A stretch of DNA of 64,000 nt from NCBI GenBank assembly GCA_963693285.1, contig OY848919.1, positions 1,927,827 to 1,991,826 of the forward strand, written 5' to 3'. A program made the position numbers and the translations under genes. Under the pieces are notes generated by a model. That model saw only the letters and a list, made by a program, of their open reading frames with translations. It did not search any database and was not told the origin of the DNA. Shown here piece by piece: positions 21,431-34,425 of the stretch. The stretch is from Xestospongia muta. Lineage: Eukaryota; Porifera; Demospongiae; Haplosclerida; Petrosiidae. Numbering within the stretch: the first letter of the stretch is position 1; each line of letters starts with the position of its first letter.

Positions 21431-23410
21431 ATGGCAAAGAGGATAATTTTTATTTTATTTGTATTCTTGATAAATTTCAATGCGTCTGTTTCACAATCAT
21501 GTGTAGTGGACCTACCATCTCTCATAGCTGCTTTCAGCTCAAATGAGACCAGTACTGACAACATACTGAGGATCCAGGAAACATTCTACCCTCATAATAA
21601 GCCATCTCCCCATTACGTAACTGTTTATTATTGCTTTGAGGAACCTTGTGATGAGACTACTGTAGATTATACGTATGTTTGGGCAGACAATCCTATTTTC
21701 TTTGTAGTAGACTATTATCTGTTTAGTACACTAACATTTGAACTGGCAGATTTAGGTGGCATTCGTGAAGTGTCTTTTGTAGTTCCTGAACCTTGTAATA
21801 ATAATACAGAGAACTTGTTACTAGCTCTAACTTTACAGGTAACTTCACTAATTTCATTTACCATGTATATAACTTTTCTTTACATTCCATTTTAGTTAAA
21901 GTCAATTGGAGGAACAGATAAGAACTTATACTATGCCCGTTACTTTCATAAAAAGTCTCAAAGGCATGATTATGACGCAGCAAAAATAGCGATAACCACA
22001 TGGTTAATATTCACAACCCTTGGCAGTTTAATTACAGTTCATATCCTCATGTGTATGAAGGGAGCACGAGAACATTTAGGGAAGCATCTAAAAAGATTTG
22101 CGTTTATGTATTCAATTGATCAAAAGGATTCCTCGTTATCTCATGAAAAAGTATTATTCTTTTTTATTGAAAGAATCTTTTTTCCTGTGATGCTGGTTGG
22201 TGTAGTTTTAGTAACAGGTGTTGACATATATTTCTACAGGAAATATCATAACACGTCTTCATATAATGACCCAAAATTCTTATACCTTTTCCCTATACCT
22301 TATGTAGCACCATGTTTTTTTGTAGTTAATTTAGTCATGTCAGTGGCAACAACAATAAGGCTCTTTTACTGGGATAAAGTAAAGAATTTCTGTAATGAAC
22401 TAAAGGCTAGCTGGAATGATAGGGGATGCTGTGATGACCTAAAGAATAGCTGTGAAGTACTACGCAAACACTGTAATAAACTGCTTGAAACGAAAGAGGA
22501 GGCTCAATCACAACGTCTACAGGAAGAGAATCAGGAAGGTTTTAGAAGCCGCTATAATACGTTTGAAAGCAACAGCAGTGGGAATAAAGAAGAGTGTAAA
22601 CAGGAAAGTAATAAATGTCAAAAGTTCCTAACATTTGCTACACTTGTTTTACTGTTTGGGATTGTTTATCTATTTTATCATGGCTTTTGGATAATAATAG
22701 CTTTACTAGTTTATCCTGGACGCATTTTGCTTGGTGGTATTTTCATTGTTCCTCTAATATTAGTTCTCATTCCAATATGGAATACAATAATAAAGATTGC
22801 TACAAATTGGTATGATGCATCAAACTGTTGCAAACGTTGTTGCACATGTAACTGCTGCTTGTATATAATTTACTTATGCATTTATTGTTGCTTATGTATA
22901 ACTTATCCCTGCACTCGACACTGCTGTAAAGATCACAAAAATTATAATCCAGTCCAAGAAGATACCGAAAATCAACAAGACCAAGAAGATACTGAAAGTA
23001 AATTGAAATGGAAGCCATTTTGCAAGGGCATTTTGTGGTTAGTAATACTTGCTTATGAGATTGTGTTTTGGGGATTATTCATTACCATATTAATTTTGAC
23101 TTCAAAATTTCTTCTTGGTTCTATTAAGATACAAGAGCAAGCAATTCAGCTGGCATTGTCCTATATAGCCATCATTGCAATTTCAGGAATTCTGGCCTGG
23201 CTTAATATGGATTTGGTAATAGATCAGCAGGATAAAGATGAGAATAAACGTGGACAACAGCAGAATAATGAGAATAAAGATGAGAATAAAGGTGGACAAC
23301 ACCAGAATAATGAGAATAATGATGAGAATCAAGGTGGACAACAGCAGGATAATGAGAATAATGATAATAGTCAAGTTGAAATACCTGTAGAGAGACATAT
23401 GATTAACTGA
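21431..23410 (+). CDS. Putative 7-helix membrane protein, family member 3
   Basis: Exons 21431-21838 and 21896-23410 join in phase 0, giving about 640 residues, the longest member. TATAAATA lies at 21389. Signal peptide, then CVVDL, YCFEEPCDE and PEPCNN in the ectodomain; [19 protein letters not shown] in the helix 4-5 core. Three expansions are specific to it: a charged loop of about 90 residues between helices 3 and 4 (22375-22620), a Cys-rich helix 5-6 loop (about 22825-22930), and a C-terminal tail of about four imperfect repeats of the type DENKGGQQQNNENN (23235-23375). All expansions fall in loops predicted to be cytoplasmic. Function unknown. Confidence 0.85.
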
Positions 23411-23559
23411 TGACTCCCCTATATACTTTCATGCTTAATTAGCTTAGAAAATGTTTTAGAGTTATGTAGAACTTGTCAATGCATTGCTATAATACATAGT
23501 TAATTTTGTGTGTATTTCCATTATGCAAATTTGATAAATAGGAGTCAACGTACTCATAA

Positions 23560-24180
23560 TACAGGAAAAAGCATATGTTCCACAACTCATCATGATCACC
23601 ATGGTGACTGCTTTAGGAGGGCAGCATCAAACTGAGATTTGAAAACTTTACCTTGAGTTCTCACATACACTTCAGCATCAATCAATTAATTAATCCATGC
23701 CTGCATCCATTCATCCATTTAATACAATTACAAAAATTTCACATTTGAGGTTATCACATCATCTGTTCATTTGTCAACAATTAATCTATACATGGATGAA
23801 CTTTGTATGCATCCATCCATTTATTTATCCTTCCATCTGTCCTTCTACTCGCTGTTCTTTCTTCCATAGTATCATATTGTTGTGTACTATTTTGTTGACT
23901 GTCAATAAGAAAGGGATCATTTTGAATACAATGGAAGTGAGAACACTCCGTAGTTATACAATCAAAATAATCTTGTTCTGTTTCCCAATCCACTTATAAA
24001 TAATTCTGCTAGTGTAAGTACATGTTCAGTACACATACAAATTTATCTGTCTATCTTCATTGATTAATTCAACCATCCATCCCTCACCTCTTTATTTATT
24101 TATTTATCCATTCATTCATCCATTCAATACATTGTTGTATTGTCTCTATTATTTTGTCTTCATGAAGAAAATGAACCTGA
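23560..24180 (-). pseudogene. MLH1: MLH1 3'-exon relic F
   Basis: 23555-23640 matches the 5' part of the MLH1 last exon ([11 protein letters not shown] region) with deletions. 23836-23997 matches the penultimate exon ([28 protein letters not shown] in the minus strand, then stops). 24124-24180 matches only the start of the VHFLHEDK exon. The intervening exons are gone. It lies directly left of family gene 4, the same relative position as the real exons have to the nested gene. Confidence 0.85.
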
Positions 24181-24477
24181 AATAAATTGATAAATGAATG
24201 GATGGATAAATTATTTGAGGTTTGGATAGATGAGTGGATGGATGACAAATTGACAGTTGTTGAATTTTGATTTTAAAACAGTTGTTGTAAAGTACAAAAC
24301 TTTACTTAATACAAACATGCTATTATATTGATATATGAGATTTGAGAAACACAATAGTTTGACCATATAACTTACCTGTTAACTAAGAAACTACATTTCT
24401 CTTCTGAATGAGATGCTACCTTCTTAGTAAGTTGTGATAGGAGAAAACCAAATTCTAATTTAATTAATTAGAAACAA

Positions 24478-24527
24478 CCAATCAGTTTTAATCATCATAA
24501 TGCATTTCCTGTCAAAATGGTATAAAT
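24478..24527 (+). promoter_or_regulatory. Intact promoter of 7-helix gene 4
   Basis: CCAAT at 24478-24482, tttcctgtcaaaatggtataaataag with TATAAATA at 24521-24528, and the ATG at 24562. This is the uninterrupted version of the promoter that carries insertions in genes 1 and 2, and so serves as the empty-site reference. Confidence 0.7.
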
Positions 24528-24561
24528 AAGATGTGTGATAGATACTCAACAGCACTGGTCA

Positions 24562-26044
24562 ATGATGCCTACGAGCAGAATTATTTTAATTTTGTTCCTA
24601 CTCTCAATTAATTTTGATGCTTTTGTTTCTGCTGCTGATACCTCATGTGTAGAGGACCTGATGTCTCTCATAGATGCTTTTACTTCAAATAAAACCAGTA
24701 CTGATAACATACTTCGGATTCAAGAAACTTTCTACCCTCAAAATAAAGCAGCTGCTCATTACGTGATAGTCTATTATTGCTATCAAGAACCTTGTAATAA
24801 GACTAATGCAGATTATATCTACATTTGGACTGATAATGCTATTTTCTTTGTACTAGACTATTATCTGTTCAGTGCACTAACATTATTTCTTGCAGATTTA
24901 GGTGACATTCGTGAAGTGTCTTTTGTAATTCCTGAACCTTGTAATAATAACACAAAGAACTTGTTATTAGCTCTAACTTCACAGGTAATTATAACTTCAT
25001 TAACTTTATTTGCCATCTAAATTTCTTTCTCGTTCGTTTTAGCTAAAGTCACTTACAGGAACTGATATGAATTTCTACTATGCTCGTAATTTTAAGGAAA
25101 TGCAGAATTCTCAATATCATGACTACAATGTGGCAAAAGTGTTGATAGCAGTGTGGTTGTTATTCATAACCTTTGGTTTCATATGTGTAGCTCATGCTCT
25201 CATGTGGTTTCAAGGATCTCGAGAGCATTTAGGGAAACTAGTAAAAAAAATTGTACCTAAAACCAACAGACAAAAGTCTACATCATGCAAAGCAACAGAA
25301 GAGGAACAACAACTTTTTATCTTTAATCAAAGAGTGATATTTCCTATAATGTTGGTAACTGTAATAGGAGTAACTGTTGGTGACATTTATCTATACGCAA
25401 AATATCGTCAACTTTTTTCAAATAAAGAAGACCCTCTTTTTCTCTTCCCTATGCCTGTTATAGCACCAGTTCTTTTTGCAGTAAACTCAATTATGACAAT
25501 AACAACATTCATAATCTTGAAACACCAGAATATATTTGAGAATATATACGAATACATACTACCAACAGGTACACTCTTTTTACTATTCGGGATTACTTAT
25601 TTATTGTATCATGGCTTCTGGATGATAGTAGCTTTGTTGGCTTATCCTGGACGTATTTTGATTGGTGGTATTTTCATTGTTCCTGCATTTTTAGTTACCA
25701 TTCCAATATGGAACATTTTGATAACAATTATTAATAATTGGTATAGTGCCTTGAAGCTGGCATATAACAAAGGATGTAAGTCTAACAAAAAGAAGGTATT
25801 AAAGCCACTTTGTATTGGATGTGGATGGTCAGTGTTACTTTTTGTTGACATTATATTTTGGTCACTATTTCTTGTCATACTGTATTACATTTCAAGAGTC
25901 CTTCTTAGCTCTATTAGCTTACAAGATGAAAAGCTTAAGTCTGCATTGTCCTATATAGCCATTAATGCTGTTTCAGGAGTTTTGCTATGGGTTAATATAT
26001 GTCTCATCATACACAAGGATAAAGACTCTAATAAAGAGACTTAA
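24562..26044 (+). CDS. Putative 7-helix membrane protein, family member 4
   Basis: Exons 24562-24984 and 25043-26044 join in phase 0, giving 474 residues. It is the closest relative of member 1: signal peptide nearly identical, ectodomain [38 protein letters not shown], and the same helix set with [19 protein letters not shown]. The tail ends with NKET at a TAA where member 1 continues (NQETQENN...). The sequence after the stop is still alignable with member 1's tail, so the tail was lost recently by a CAA-to-TAA change. Promoter, intron position and 3' flank are shared with member 1. Confidence 0.86.
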
Positions 26045-27005
26045 GATGGCGACACATCTGTACCCCCACAAAAAGAAGAATAGTAAAATAGAAATGATTG
26101 AAATAACTGGAAGTCATCTATAATTACATTATACCTACATGTATAATTGGTAGAGTCTAAAATTTTTGATTAGTTCTTTTCTTAGACATGAAAAATTGTA
26201 ATTGCATTTTCACAACAATTATTGTTGATTAAGTTTGTATCCATTGCAACAAATATATTTTGAAATAATCTAAAGCACTGTGTACAGAACTCTCATAGTG
26301 ATATCTGATAGTTGTGTAGCTAATTGTAAGAGTTATGTAGATTCTGTTTAATTTACTGCTTCATTAGTTAGACACAAAATTTTCATGAATGCTGGACCTA
26401 TGTGTAAAGGGTGTTACTATGGAGTTTATAACAGGACAATCCTACACATGACATAGTTGTACTTTCTAAGAATGTTTTTGTTGAAGAACATGAATTGTCA
26501 ATTTCATAGCAAATAGTAATCAAAGAACTATATATTATTAATACTTTTCAATTTACTTTGTAGACATGTAATAAACCAGAGTGATCATGACTTGGTTAAA
26601 ACAATCAATCTATTTTACATTGTGGTTTCTGCTAAATTTGTTGAAAATATCACAAAATGCCACTGTCTTGTATGTAATTTAAATGATCATATATTTGGTT
26701 AAATCAACTGATTGATTTTTTTAGTGAATGAAGTAATTTGAAATAAAAACTATTTGCAGAATTCTGACTACAATGCAAACAACATTTAGTGATTGGTTCA
26801 ATAAATTTATAAGAAACCAATTATGGACAAAAATGTGAGGCTTATTTAAATGAGTTGTCAGCTACAACCCGTTAACTTATTAAATACATTTCCATGGTAA
26901 CACATAGATTATATTATGTATTATAATCATTGGGAGAGTTAACTTATAACAGTAATTTTCCATTCAGTAGTACATTCAGTAGTACATATAGTAATGTGTA
27001 CTAAG
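26045..27005. other. 3' flank of family gene 4, no gene seen
   Basis: 26100-26300 aligns with the 3' flank of gene 1 around the hAT insertion. 26365-26530 holds one diverged copy of the ~165-bp repeat. The remainder is AT-rich without a supportable gene. Confidence 0.6.
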
Positions 27006-27009
27006 ATAC

Positions 27010-27251
27010 TCTACCTCATATAAACAAAAGATGTGTGTTCTTCATTAACTACTCTCTATAGCTTTATATAATGTACTACTATCTACCAGACAATCTAAAA
27101 AAAATTAAAATATAAATTAGATTACTTAAAGAGTACATCTATCTAAATGTCTGTCCATTGTCATCTATCAGTCACTTGTAAATCTATCAATGTGTAACTT
27201 ATACAGTATTCAATAAATGAAGAGTAGAAAATATGCTCTTTGTGAGAGTCA

Positions 27252-27308
<57 letters not shown>

Positions 27309-28110
27309 GAGAATTAGTCCATCTAGTAACATCTATGGTTATCTAGCAACAGAGTGTCCATAAATAGCTCAGATATTATCACTCATTGAAATATCTTGAG
27401 ATGGTCTGACATCAACAGCACTCCTCTATGCTATTAACACAAAACATGTACATATCATCTACTGTTTCATCCTGGCACATGCAGTGTGGCTAGCTTTTCA
27501 TGAACAGAGTATAAAGATGTGACTAATATTTAGCATTGAGAATAGTAGCAGTGTGAACAAAATACAAAAATGTCATTAATATTTAGCAGTGTGAGAATAC
27601 ACAGTAGTGTAAACAGAATAAAAAGTGCAACTAATATTTAGCAGTGTGAATTTACAGTAGCGTAAACAGAAAAAAATGTCACTAATATTTAGTAGTGTGA
27701 ATATACAGCAGTGTGAACAGAATATAACAGTGTGAATAATATACCATAAATTTCCATATTTATCTGTTATCATACATAGTCCATTCATCCATCCAACTTA
27801 CAATTTTAATATTCTTCTAAAAAGAGTTATCTGATGTGTTGTTATCTAACAGAAGAGATCATGAATTAGAGTACCTTGATTACTAGAAAAAGGTGTGGCT
27901 CTGGTTGGTCCCCTAGTGTCAATTTCATTTAGAGTTTATAAGTTATGACCAGACCTGGTCATAATTTATAATCTCGAAAATGAAACAATAATCAATTAAT
28001 GATTAGACAAACAGATGAACAATAAGAAATTTCTTGTAAATTCATACACTTGTTATTTGTTGTTCTTTTTGCAATTGTTACACGAGCAACATAACTAGTC
28101 TCAATTACAG
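27010..28110 (-). pseudogene. MLH1: MLH1 upstream-exon relic G (exons 5-10 region)
   Basis: Pieces occur in gene order on the minus strand. 28040-28110 matches the exon for HVTITT. 27840-27960 matches the exon for [12 protein letters not shown], with the conserved segment eroded. 27310-27420 matches the exon for [10 protein letters not shown]...IYGQSV. 27010-27100 matches the exon for [20 protein letters not shown] microsatellite (27252-27301) sits where the MLH1 intron has GT/GA repeats. It begins directly downstream of the intact MLH1 stop codon, so it is a decayed tandem copy. Confidence 0.8.
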
Positions 28111-28233
28111 GAATCGATCACAAATGTGATTATATTATTATTATTGAAAATGTGGTAAATAATCATTAATGATGAGTTATTATTTTGTAATTTTTTGTGT
28201 CTTTTATTGAAACAATCAAATGATTCTTCTTTT

Positions 28234-31200
28234 CTAACATCTTTCAAATACTTTATATAATTCATGAAGATCAGCTATTTGTAATATACTACCATCATCA
28301 GCCATTTCTTTAGGAGGAATCAAGTCAACTCGTAGTGCAGGAAAAAGGATATGTTCCATAACCCATCGCCATGGTGACTGTTTTTGGAGGGCAGCATCAA
28401 ACTAAATGAAAATGAATTTAAAATTTTACATTTGAGGTTTACACATTATCTGTTCATTCTTCAACAATTAATCCAAATATGGACTGAACTTTGTATGTAC
28501 CCATTCATCCATTTATCCATCCATCTGTCCATCCACTTACTGTTCTTTCTTCCATATTTTCATTTTGTTCTGTACTATTTTGTTGACTGTCAATAAGAAA
28601 GGGATCATTTTGAATACAATAGAAGAGAGAACACTCTGTAGCTATACCATCAAAACAATCTTGTTCTGTTTCCCAATCTACCTATAAAATAATTCAGTTA
28701 ATGTGAGTACATGTTCAGTACACATTCAAAATTCTTTGACTATCTGTTCATCTTTATCAATTCAATTGGCCATCCCTCACCTATTCATGCATCCATTTAT
28801 ACATTCATTCATCCATCAAACAGTTTATCCATCCATCCATTTATCTAACAATCTTTCTATTTATCCAAACATACTTCAGATACTAGTCTCAATAAGAACA
28901 TTGGTAATCTATCAAGATTTGGTGAGTATGACTCTAATAACAAAGGAAGTGATAGAATACATCCATCATCACTGATCTTGAGAGAGAAGTAATCCTCAAG
29001 CATATCAGATTTTGTCTTATAAAAGTCAACAAGATACTAACAAAGACAAAATGAAAGTGAAACAAAGAAATAGATCAGTGAGTTAAGGGTTAATAATTGA
29101 CAACATACTTGAGCTAATGATTCTTTTGCTCCATCTTCTGGTGTCCATCCTAGACAAACATATTAAAATCTAACAAATCTATGTCTGAGACCCCTTACCA
29201 CTATCTGGAGACTCCAGACCCAACATAGCTAATTCATATATGGGAGCTGGTGGCTATAGTAATGGACAAATGGATATTGTATTCTATTATTAAACTAACA
29301 TTGAGTTTTATTGTTCCAAAGTTAGCAAAGTCTAACAAAACTAATTGATAAAATAATTCTTGTCTACAAGGAAAATGTTATAATTATTGGTTGTCTCATG
29401 TGATTATCATGTGATACTCACGTGACTTTAGTTAAATTAATAAGATAGAGTTTGGTCTATAAAAGTAGAGATGGATCCTACTCATTAGTTTAATAATTAC
29501 ATGTATCACCTGATATTGTATGAGAGCTCTTGTTTGATCAACACACCCAACAAACTTGTGTTCGTTAAATAAAGAAGACAGTTCTAATTGTAAGTACATA
29601 CAGAAAAAGTAATATTGAAATCATATCCTATAGTAACAAGGAAACTATTCTTAATACATGTATAAAGATCCAGCTTAATTACTTTAATTAAGGGAGTGGC
29701 CTCTCACAACTACTACACTAAACTCTCCACACCCTATACAATATCAATATATCAAAAGTAGGGTTCAGCTTAATTAAGGTAGTATCCCCTTTATAACTAG
29801 TACTAAAGAGACATACATTAACCACATCATTAACCACGTCCTAAACAATATCAATATTACTCTGTATAATAACTGTAATTAAATATTTGACAGTTAGATA
29901 GTGAGAGTGAGAAGAATAAGGAGAGAAAGGATTTTAGTTTTAAGTACTACATAGTCACTTAGTATATACAATACAATATTACACAATATATTAATGACAG
30001 TGTTATGATAGTGTAGTATTTATCAATATCCTATAAACATATTACCTTGATGTTTCTTTTTTCGTATCTTTTGTAATAACTTGTTTACACTAGTTAAATG
30101 AACTGGTTTGTGATGTCCACGTTTCCTTTGAGTAATAGTTAGAGAACTCTTTTTCTTAAGTTTCTTTTCTGATGACTGTCCATCACAAAAGTCCTCATCT
30201 ACTTTCTCTGTCTCCATCATATCTTGTCCATGAGATGAAGGATGTAAAAATGCTTCTAACTTTTGTTCCTTAGAGTCTGTACGTACCATTTGATGAGCAT
30301 ACACTCTACTTTCTAATGAAAGAAGTGAGAGGACATTATATACACTGAAGTATGCATAGATGAATGGATGGATAGAGCCATAGATAAATTAATAGATGAT
30401 TGAGTAAATAGATAAACAGTTCAAATTTCTTACCACTGTTCTTTGATGTGGTGCTCTCTTCAAGTGATGATGATGTTGATATACCAGGTAATAATGTCTG
30501 TGTGTAGTAAGTACGTGAGTTATTACATCCTAATAGTTTATCTTCAATACATTGTTGTATTGTCTCTATTATCTTGTCTTCATGAAGAAAATGAACCTGA
30601 GATGGAGAAATGGGTCAATAAATGCATCACAAGTAAAGAGAATGAAGCCAATATTGTCAATAATAGAATATTATAATGTATATAGGTAAGGAAAATAAAC
30701 AATTGACAATAAATATCAAATATCATTCGTTGACTGTTATAGCACCAACTTTTTTCCTGTTTAATCTAGGGATGTCAGTCTTAACACTAATAATTGTAAT
30801 AAAGATATGTAAAGATAGAATGAAGAAAAGCAATGATAAAAGTATGGATCAACAAAAGAACAGTAAAGATCAAAATGATAGTCTAAAGCAAGTCTTTAAA
30901 TATTGTCTAATATTTGGTACTCTTATTTCCTTATATGGAATGGTTTATTTAGTATATCATGGCTTCTGGATAATAATAGCATTACTGGCTTATTTCTGGA
31001 CGTATTTTGATTGGTGGTAGTTTTGTTGTTCCTGCAATATTGGTTACAATTCCAATATGGATCATTATAAAAAATATTAGTGACAGCTGGTATACTGCTT
31101 ATAAAAAAGTAATTATAACAAAAAAATACATTAATGTAATATTAGAATAGATGCCAAAAATAGTAAATATAACAATTTTATTTCTAAAATAACGTTATAA

Positions 31201-34200
31201 CTATTAGTTATAACTGGTAGTTATAACTATTAGTTATAACTGGTAGTTATAACTATTAGTTATAACTAGAAGTTATATAACTTATAACTAACAGTTGTGC
31301 AGTTAATTGTCTAAACTATCAAGACTCTGTTTAATGTATCACAGTTACACAAATGGACACTAAATCATTGAGTGAGTACTGTTGCTATTAAATTTATGAT
31401 AGAACACCACCAAAAAATTTTACTTATCAAAAAGGATATTTAATATCCTTTTTGATAAGTTATTTATTGAGATCAATAAACTGTACAATTGTAAATCAAA
31501 ACAGTTTATGTTTTCAATGCAATCTAAAACAACACTGTGACCTCTAATATAACTATAATATTGATTATGTGACCTGTAATATAACTACAATATTGATTAT
31601 GTGACCTGTAATATAACTACAATATTGATTATGTCTATCAATTTTTTTATAGTATGGGGCCATCCCTATATAGCCAGTAATACATTCTTCCTAATAATAA
31701 TTTCCAAGAACTGATGTAGCCAATCCATTTCCTGTCAATAGACGATATAAAAAAAATTTTAACTGTTGAATAAAGAAGACAAAAGCATTATGGCAAGCAG
31801 GATTATTGCCAGTTTGTTTGTACTCATGATAAATGTCAGTGTTTTCGCTGCTATTGCTGATACATCTTGTGTTGAGGACCTGATGTCTCTCATAGATGTT
31901 TTCAAAACAAACAAGACCAGTACAGACAATGTACTTCATATTCGGCAAACCTTCTACCCTCAAAAGAACACAGCTCCTCATTATGTGATAGTTCATTATT
32001 GCTATGAGGAACCTTGTAATAATAACAATACTGCCAATTATACCTACATTTGGACTGACAATCCCATTTTCTTTGTAGTAGACTATTATTTGTTTAATGC
32101 ATTAACATTTGAACTGGCAGATCTAGGTAATATTGGTGAATTGAATCTTGTTGTTCCTCAGTTTTGCAACAATAATGAAATGGAGTTATTACAAGCTCTA
32201 ACTTCACAGGTAACTTGATATTTTATTAACTATATAATTTTAATTTCCTGTTGAATTTATTTAGCTAAAATCCATTGAAGGAATGGATACAAATTTCTAC
32301 TACTCTCGTAATTTTGATGATTTCTTGAGATCTCAAAATCATGATTATGATCCAGCAAAAAAGATGATAGCAACATGGCTACTTATCACAACCTTTGGTT
32401 GCATATGTGTAGCTCATGTTCTCATGTGGTTTAAAGGAACTCGAGAACAATTAGGAAAACTTCCCGGAAGATTTGCAGACAAAAATGCGTCTACAATGGA
32501 TGATGAGCATTCTTCAATATCTCAGTCCAAAGTCAATTGCAAAAAATATTCACCATCTTCATCTAAACCAGAATATACATTATTCTTTTTTATCCGAACA
32601 GTATTTTTTCCTACAATGACATTTGCCACCATTGGAGTAACTGTCATAGACATTGCTTCATACTGCAAGTATCGTCAATCTTCTCTAAACTTTGACCAAA
32701 ACGTTTTATACATTTTTCCTATGCCTATTATAGCACCAGTTTTTTTCCTGTTTAATCTAGGGATGTCAGTCTTAACACTAATAATTGTAATAAAGATACG
32801 TAAAGATAGAATGAAGAAAAGCAATGATAAAAGTAAGGATCAACAAAAGAACAGTAAAGATCAAAATGATAGTCTAAAGCAAGTCTTAGAATATTGTCTA
32901 ATATGTGCTACTCTTATTTCCTTATATGGAATTGTTTATTTAGTATATCATGGCTTCTGGATAATAATAGCATTACTGGCTTATCCTGGACGTATTTTGA
33001 TTGGTGGTAGTTTTGTTGTTCCTGCAATATTGGTTACAATTCCAATATGGATCATTATAAAAAACATTAGTGACAGCTGGTATACTGCTTATAAAGAAAA
33101 TAACACAATGAAGAATTGTTGCCAACAGTCCTCTACTGCTAGCCAGCAGCAAAAAGGACAAGAAACAACAAACAACAAAGAAACAAGAAACAATAAAGAT
33201 AAGATATTGACATCGTGTTGGATCGGTTGTGGATGGTTAGCATTCTTGATATTTGATATAATATTTTGGACACTGTTCATATTGATATTGTATCATATTA
33301 CAAAGTTTCTTCTAGACTCTGTTATCATTGAAGGACAAACATTTGAGTTGATAACATCCTTTATAACTATTAATGCTGTTTCAGGAGCATTGCTGTGGAT
33401 TAATACATATCTGGTGACTTATAAAATGGATAGTCAGGAGAACACTAAACGTGATGCATTACTTGAAATTGTTAAACTTCTTAAAAATATTTCTCTAATA
33501 GTAAATGTTAGTCAAACATTCGAAGAAGAAATTCAGCAAGAGCTACTAGATTCTAGTATAGCATGATATGAAAATATGTTCTTCAAAAATAAGAATAAAA
33601 ATAAAACGAAGAATTGTATTTTCTTTATTAGGTAAAATAAATTCCTCAATATTTTTTTAGTTAGTTGTTGTTATTTTATTTTAAACTATGTAAACCTATA
33701 ATATATATATGATAATATTAATATCATAATTTGAATTTATTAATTTTGTGTGCATTGCTACAATTCAAATTTGATAACAAGAAACAAGTTAAAACCACTA
33801 AAGCACATTATCCAATATAAAGTACATTATCCAATATAAAGTACATTATCCAATATAAAGCACATTATCCAATATAAAGCACATTATCCAATCTAAAGCA
33901 CATTATCCAATATAAAGCACATTATCCAATCTAAAGCACATTATCCAATATAAAGCACATTATCCAATATAAAGCACATTATCCAATCTAAAGCACTTTA
34001 TCCAATATAAAGCACATTATCCAATATAATGCACATTATCCAATATAAAGCACATTATCCAATCTAAAGCACTTTATCCAATATAAAGCACATTATCCAA
34101 TATAAAGCACATTATCCAATCTAAAGCACTTTATCCAATATAAAGTACATTATTCAATATAATACACATTATCCAATATAAAGCACATTATCCAATATAA

Positions 34201-34371
34201 TGCACATTATCCAATATAAAGTACATTATCCAATATAAAGCAGTTGGTTAATTCATTAGATCATAATTAGAAATATATGAAAGTGACATATAGTAAAAGA
34301 CAGGAAAGCTATTGCTATTAAACAAAATTATTAAAGCAAGTAGCATATAGCTTGTAGACCACTTTGCCAGG

Positions 34372-34425
<54 letters not shown>

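Noticed and set aside
27252..27301. GA tract as a regulatory GAGA element
   Set aside because: It sits at the position of a GT/GA repeat in the corresponding MLH1 intron, so it is a relic of that microsatellite.
33806..34240. Possible CRISPR-like array
   Set aside because: Units are contiguous 19-mers without spacers in an animal intron.
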